From positions 496,001 through 560,000 of the forward strand of contig CADCXA010000041.1 of assembly GCA_902806565.1 (NCBI GenBank): a DNA stretch of 64,000 bases, in the 5' to 3' direction. Of this stretch, positions 59,974 to 64,000 are shown piece after piece; within the stretch, counting starts at the first letter, position 1; the number at the start of each line of letters is the position of its first letter. The stretch is from Hypoxylon rubiginosum (Eukaryota; Ascomycota; Sordariomycetes; Xylariales; Hypoxylaceae). The notes beneath the pieces were generated by a model. It saw nothing but the letters and a program-made list of their open reading frames with translations, did no database searches and was not told the DNA's origin. The position numbers and the translations under genes were made by a program.

Positions 59974-60691
59974 TCAACTTCTCTTTATTTCATTAGTACT
60001 GCCACAATTTCACCAGCCAATCAGATACTTAGAATCGCCCTGTACTTTTCGACCTTTTCCTTTATGATTCTATCGCTCTAAGCCTGGGAATAATATAAAT
60101 AGAATAGAAAGGTCATGTAAAACAAGCTTTATCAAACTATATAAATTATTACTCTTTTTAAAAGGTGGTGGAAATGATTAATTAATTTTACGAAGAATTT
60201 ATCAAATGTGCGCTGAAGTGTGGCTAGCTAATTAGAGCCTGATTCCTGTGGCGTAAAGGAAGCTGGCGACAGGAACCCCCCCTTTCCCCGGCCGAAGGAC
60301 GGGTCACGCAGCTAGTTCTACGACATGGTATTTCAACTTCTCTTTATTTCATTAGTACTGCCACAATTTCACCAGCCAATCAGATATTTAAAATCGCCCC
60401 GCACTTTTCGACCTTTTCCTTTATAATTCCATCACTCCAAGCCTGGGAATAATGTAAATAAAATAGAAAAATTATATAAAATAAGTTTTATTAAATTATA
60501 TAAATTATTACTCTTTTTAAAAGGTGGTAGAAATAATTAATTAATTCTATAAAGAATTTATTAAACATGCGTTAAAATATGGCTAGCTAATTAAAACCTG
60601 ACTCCTGTGGCGTAAAGGAAGCTGGCAACAGGAACCCCCCCTTTCCCCGGCCGAAGAACGGGTCACGCAGCTAGTTCTACGACATGGTATT
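59974..60691. repeat. Tandem duplication of a 359 bp unit, second copy RIP-like
   Basis: Unit 1 (59974-60332) and unit 2 (60333-60691) align over their full length, from TCAACTTCTCTTTATTTCAT to CTAGTTCTACGACATGGTAT. Most differences are C-to-T and G-to-A in unit 2, concentrated in the middle (for example ACAAGCTTTATCAAAC against ATAAGTTTTATTAAAT). At least one site goes the other way. The G/C-rich part with AGGAACCCCCCCTTTCCCC is unchanged. The unit has no coding capacity and may be a solo LTR or a MITE in tandem. Confidence 0.85.
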
Positions 60692-60914
60692 ATGCGGAAA
60701 ATGTACGGAGCTAGCTCATTCACTTATTTTCTCCCATATCAATCTCCCTCTCCCTCTCCATTACTCTGGTGAGGATGCGTTTATAAAGCTCGAAGCGTTT
60801 GCTCGTAAGGGTTGTCACCTTTGTACCGTGATGCTTTATTCGCTTCGGCTTGCTGACTACCCTCCACAAAAGGACGATAAAAACCGCTGGGGTGATATAT
60901 CGTGCTTGTGCTAG
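60684..60914 (+). pseudogene. Fragment of a HET-type incompatibility protein gene
   Basis: A 76-residue frame with L-C-G-K-C near the start and K-G-C-H-L-C-T-V about 35 residues later. These cysteine pairs are typical of the N-terminus of fungal heterokaryon incompatibility (HET) domain proteins. Nothing of the HET domain itself follows: the frame ends after W-G-D-I-S-C-L-C and the next 400 bp give no partner exon. The ATG lies inside the last bases of repeat unit 2, so the repeat supplies the present start. It is most likely a truncated remnant. Confidence 0.45.
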
Positions 60915-61319
60915 AAACTAAGTATAGCGAATTGAATTTACAGTGCGGAATAATGACTGATACTACCTTACGGCACAGGACGGTACAAGAAGTTCGTATA
61001 AGATAAATGGGGTCGGAGCTCATACTTCTTCAAAGAAAGTATGCCTATGAAAGGAAATCTGGCGTGTTTACAAAAGCGAATATACACATTGACATGGGAT
61101 GATCTCGTCTGAGGCTTGTTGTGTAGATTATGATAAACCAAACTACTCACACTCTAGACAGCATATCGTATTCTAACATCGTCCGGAATGAGACGGTAGC
61201 TACCAGATACGTAGCTATGTGGCACCAGAGTTACTAGTTCCCATGAAGCTACTATCATCTTTAGAAAGAAGGTCTCATTGTTTCGAGTCTTCTAGCACTC
61301 CAGAGTCAGTCTCATCCAG
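60915..61319. other. Intergenic, no gene seen
   Basis: About 400 bp after the HET fragment. No continuing HET homology could be read in any frame. Confidence 0.45.
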
Positions 61320-62234
61320 CTAGAAGAACAAACCGCACTCGAGCGGATACACATCTCCATCCAAATCGTACGTCTGATCCTCACCCGGCCCCTGAACCGT
61401 AAAGCTGAACGCCGACGGGCCCTCCCAATCGCCGTAGACGTTCCTTACGGGATAGTACCTGCCCCCAACGAGATCGACCTCGGTACAGTTAACGCCGTTA
61501 ACAAAATTGCCGCCCGTGCTGAACGCCAGCGGCGTAGCGTCGGCCGGGGCCGCGCCGGAGAGGCAATCGAGCGCGTTGCCGTCGCCGAAGAAGATCTCGT
61601 TCCGGTTGTCCGCCGACGTGCACAGGCTGTACGTGCCCGTCGCGGGCGCGCGGTAGAACCCCGAGTACACGAGGGTGAAGTTGTTCGCGTCGACCGTGAT
61701 GCCGCCGTTGGTGTCGCGCGTCCAGCCTACCCAGTACGGAGCGGCTTTCCCCAGTTCCGCGCTGGGGTAGACGACGGTGAGGCCGGTGGGAGATTTGTCC
61801 TGGGGGAAGAACGTCCTGTTCGTGAGCGAGGAGTCGAGCGGTGAGAGGTTCTCGGTGATGTAGTAGGAAGAGGGGTAGTCCCCATAGCTGTAGTCGCCTA
61901 GATAGTTCCGGTAATAGTCGATGTTGAGACCGCTGGGCGAGCAGAAGGGGTTCACCAGGCATGACCCATCGGGACTAGGGGGCTCAGGTATCGCGGTGCA
62001 GCTGGGCCCGGCGATTGGCACCTGGATCACGATAGTGACGGTGACGGAGAGCTCGGCACAAGGGAGCAAGGTATGAGTGGCGGTATGGTCTCCGATCCAA
62101 GGGATAGTTGTTGTGGTGGTTGCGAGAGCTAGGGCCGCCGTCGCAGAAGCTACGTTTGCCGCGGTGATTGTAGCTGAAACGCGACTGAGCAAAGATGCTC
62201 CTATAACGGTAGCGAATCTGTGGATGGTAAACAT
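61320..62234 (-). CDS. Secreted GLEYA/PA14-type adhesin-like protein
   Basis: A single exon. The ATG at 62234 is preferred over the one at 62258 because it gives a clean signal peptide (M-F-T-I-H-R-F-A-T-V-I-G-A-S-L-L). The mature part is about 285 residues. A Thr/Ala-rich stalk region is followed by a Cys-containing linker. A beta-sandwich resembling GLEYA/PA14 domains comes next: Y-W-V-G-W-T, Y-S-G-F-Y-R-A-P-A-T-G-T-Y-S-L-C-T-S-A-D-N, F-F-G-D-G, and a G-G-R-Y-Y-P-V-R-N-V-Y-G-D segment. Such domains bind carbohydrate through calcium in yeast flocculins and Epa adhesins. No GPI signal is seen at the C-terminus, so it may be a released or wall-trapped protein. Several N-x-S/T sites are present. 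High G+C3 gives antisense frames, which are ignored. Confidence 0.85.
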   Translation of the reverse strand: MFTIHRFATVIGASLLSRVSATITAANVASATAALALATTTTTIPWIGDHTATHTLLPCAELSVTVTIVIQVPIAGPSCTAIPEPPSPDGSCLVNPFCSPSGLNIDYYRNYLGDYSYGDYPSSYYITENLSPLDSSLTNRTFFPQDKSPTGLTVVYPSAELGKAAPYWVGWTRDTNGGITVDANNFTLVYSGFYRAPATGTYSLCTSADNRNEIFFGDGNALDCLSGAAPADATPLAFSTGGNFVNGVNCTEVDLVGGRYYPVRNVYGDWEGPSAFSFTVQGPGEDQTYDLDGDVYPLECGLFF

Positions 62235-63265
62235 GTTGAAAGGTATCACTAAGGGCAAATATTATGAAAGTTCAGGACGATGTTCAGAAATCCTAGAGGC
62301 TAGTACCTCTGAGTTTAGTCGATAACTGTTCGCTACATCTTTGATACATAGACGCATGCTAAGTCTTATTATATACACGAAACTGATACTCAGACGAAGC
62401 CATCTTAGGGCAACAACGCAAACTTTAGATGAGAAGACGGCATGGAAGTGACAATATCTAACGCCTTCTATCTCAAACTGGTCAATCTGTTACGAATAGG
62501 GATCAATGAACGCCGAATATTGAAGCATGTTCTTGCTGAATCTTTCGTGCATGATCTGAAATTTCTGGAAACTGCATTTTGCAGCTATCAATAAGTCATG
62601 CAGGATTACTCTGGGGACGCAAATATCTGTTCCGGTCACGTACTCACGTGCTGTGCAGGATAATATCGCTAGAAAATCGTTATCTAATTGGGGTTTGAGC
62701 TGACCAGTTTCAGACGTGATCGCCATGTGAAGGCTCGAAATATCTGGTGATGAGAGTCAAATTAGGTAATTCAGCAGTAGATGGCTCTATCAGCTGAAGG
62801 TGAAGTGGTAGAGTGGCTAAGCTGTCTGGCTCTCTGGCTCTCTGTCATTCCGTGTTCTGTCAGCAGCTGAAACAAGTTTTCAGCTGGAACGTCAAAGGCT
62901 TACCTTCGACTATTATTATTCGTCCTCAAATGCATAACTCTTAACTGTGGAAATTGGAAATCTCGTGATTGGTGTATTGACGTCGATCATAACGATATTC
63001 AGAGTAAGCTAAGCAATAGGGGAAATTCTATGGTTGCTCCTACATGACTTCGAAGCAGTTCTCACATTCTACTTGCATTTCGTACTATTACTCCAGGATG
63101 AACCCAAATTTTATCGAGACATGGTGAAACTTTTACCTCAACGGTCATATGCATAGCAAAGGTGTTGTATTATTAAGATTAGTTCCAATTAATGCCTTTC
63201 TACCGTCTTCTCCCACGCTCCTCCAGCAGTCTAACCCATCCCAAGTCTATCGCCAAAAAATTAAA
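62235..63265. other. Intergenic, no gene seen
   Basis: About 1 kb between two minus-strand secreted-protein genes. A short CTGGCTCTCTGGCTCTCT direct repeat is near 62827. No gene seen. Confidence 0.5.
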
Positions 63266-63946
63266 TCAATTGATGTCGGACAGGCTCTCGTAGCAGGCGA
63301 TCTCATTCGCAAACTCGTGGCTAGACATGCTTCCCGAGGGGAGGTCGGGCAGCGTGGTGCACAGGGGTAGCAGATTGATCTGGACGCAGTTGTCGGGTAT
63401 GACAGACTCCACATGAGGCGACACCAAGTCCTTCACGACGGCAAAGCGCCACGAGGGCCCGTAGTACGCGAGGGTCTCGTCGCACGCGATAAAGCTCGCT
63501 GCGCCCCACTCCAACTCCCCGGCCCGTCCGCCGGCCGGCTTGGTCAGGGTTACACCGGTGGTCCCGATTCCGCCGTTGATGGCGAGCGCGACGGGCGAGG
63601 CGGCGTCGGTACTATTCAGGTACGCGCTGAGGCCGAACGGGAAAAGGGGCGTGCCCCCGTCGGAAAGGATGCTGGACAGGCCGTGCTGAACCTCTTCGGC
63701 CGTGCCGTTCTGGTAGAAGATGACCCCCGGGTTGGTGGCATTCAGTACGGTCGTGCTCATGCCGGCGCCGACGTGAGCGCCTTCCAGAAGTGCACCTTGG
63801 ATGGGGACGGAGAGGTCCTTTCTGGGGCCTACGATCCTGGCGACGAGCTTGAAGCCTTTCGAGGAAGAAAGGGCGCGGGGTTGGAACGGTGCGGCCGAGA
63901 TTACGCTGGCGGTGGCCAATAAGGCGGTGAAGACTTTGGCTGACAT
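63266..63946 (-). CDS. Small secreted protein of unknown function
   Basis: A single exon, 226 residues. A typical signal peptide (M-S-A-K-V-F-T-A-L-L-A-T-A-S-V-I-S-A) is followed by mature sequence beginning A-P-F-Q-P-R. The body has the pattern F-K-L-V-A-R-I-V-G-P near the N-terminus, several N-x-S/T sites and five cysteines, two of them (C-V-Q-I and L-C-T-T) in the last third. This layout resembles a family of unnamed fungal extracellular proteins in which a F-x-L-x-A-x-V strand starts a beta-rich domain. There are no catalytic motifs. It could be a wall-associated or effector-like protein; nothing in the sequence decides. The promoter lies at the right edge of the window (63947-64000 and beyond). 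Confidence 0.8.
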   Translation of the reverse strand: MSAKVFTALLATASVISAAPFQPRALSSSKGFKLVARIVGPRKDLSVPIQGALLEGAHVGAGMSTTVLNATNPGVIFYQNGTAEEVQHGLSSILSDGGTPLFPFGLSAYLNSTDAASPVALAINGGIGTTGVTLTKPAGGRAGELEWGAASFIACDETLAYYGPSWRFAVVKDLVSPHVESVIPDNCVQINLLPLCTTLPDLPSGSMSSHEFANEIACYESLSDIN

Positions 63947-64000
63947 GATGGTCTCGTGTATGATCTGGGTTGTCTTGTCGTAGATGTATGCTGTCGATGG

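Overview
The window looks like nuclear DNA of a filamentous ascomycete, probably a Sordariomycete. The genes carry many short introns of about 50-110 nt with GTAAGT-like donors, CTAAC/CTGAT-like branch sites and CAG/TAG acceptors. The gene families are typical of moulds: a Zn2Cys6 factor, a PTH11-type receptor, a Goodbye/NACHT protein, a GLEYA adhesin and an A-T-R synthetase-like reductase. Two large blocks (1-6615 and about 25041-30925) are almost pure A+T, as expected for repeats destroyed by repeat-induced point mutation (RIP). No database search was possible, so family calls rest on motifs read by eye.

Layout. 1-6615 is a RIP-degraded AT block with tandem repeats, including an array of about 141 bp units. 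6999-14154 holds a membrane protein of unknown function, a serine-protease-like protein with a possible C-terminal zinc ribbon, an RraA/HMG-aldolase-like protein and a class II aldolase-like protein. 14497-24714 is a compact group: an A-T-R carboxylic acid reductase-like protein, an O-methyltransferase, an aromatic amino acid ammonia-lyase (MIO type) and an FAD aromatic hydroxylase-type monooxygenase. A second AT block follows, containing a foldback element and a probable RIP-killed LTR element. 31718-41848 adds a LaeA/UMTA-like methyltransferase, a seven-helix PTH11-like protein, a cytochrome P450 and a Zn2Cys6 regulator. 42526-64000 is mostly ordinary: a 1592-residue NLR-like protein, a Dabb-domain protein, two SDR enzymes, SRP54, a PAP2 lipid phosphatase, a tandemly duplicated element beside a broken HET-type gene, a GLEYA adhesin and a small secreted protein.

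How the genes may work together. The ammonia-lyase would release cinnamate or p-coumarate from Phe or Tyr. The A-T-R enzyme has the features of an enzyme that activates an acid lacking an alpha-amino group and releases it as an aldehyde or alcohol. The FAD monooxygenase, the O-methyltransferase and perhaps the P450 could hydroxylate and methylate the ring. This would be a phenylpropanoid-like (coniferyl-type) pathway in a mould, assembled as a cluster and split by a transposon block from further tailoring and regulatory genes. The chemistry is inferred; the gene content is read directly from the sequence.
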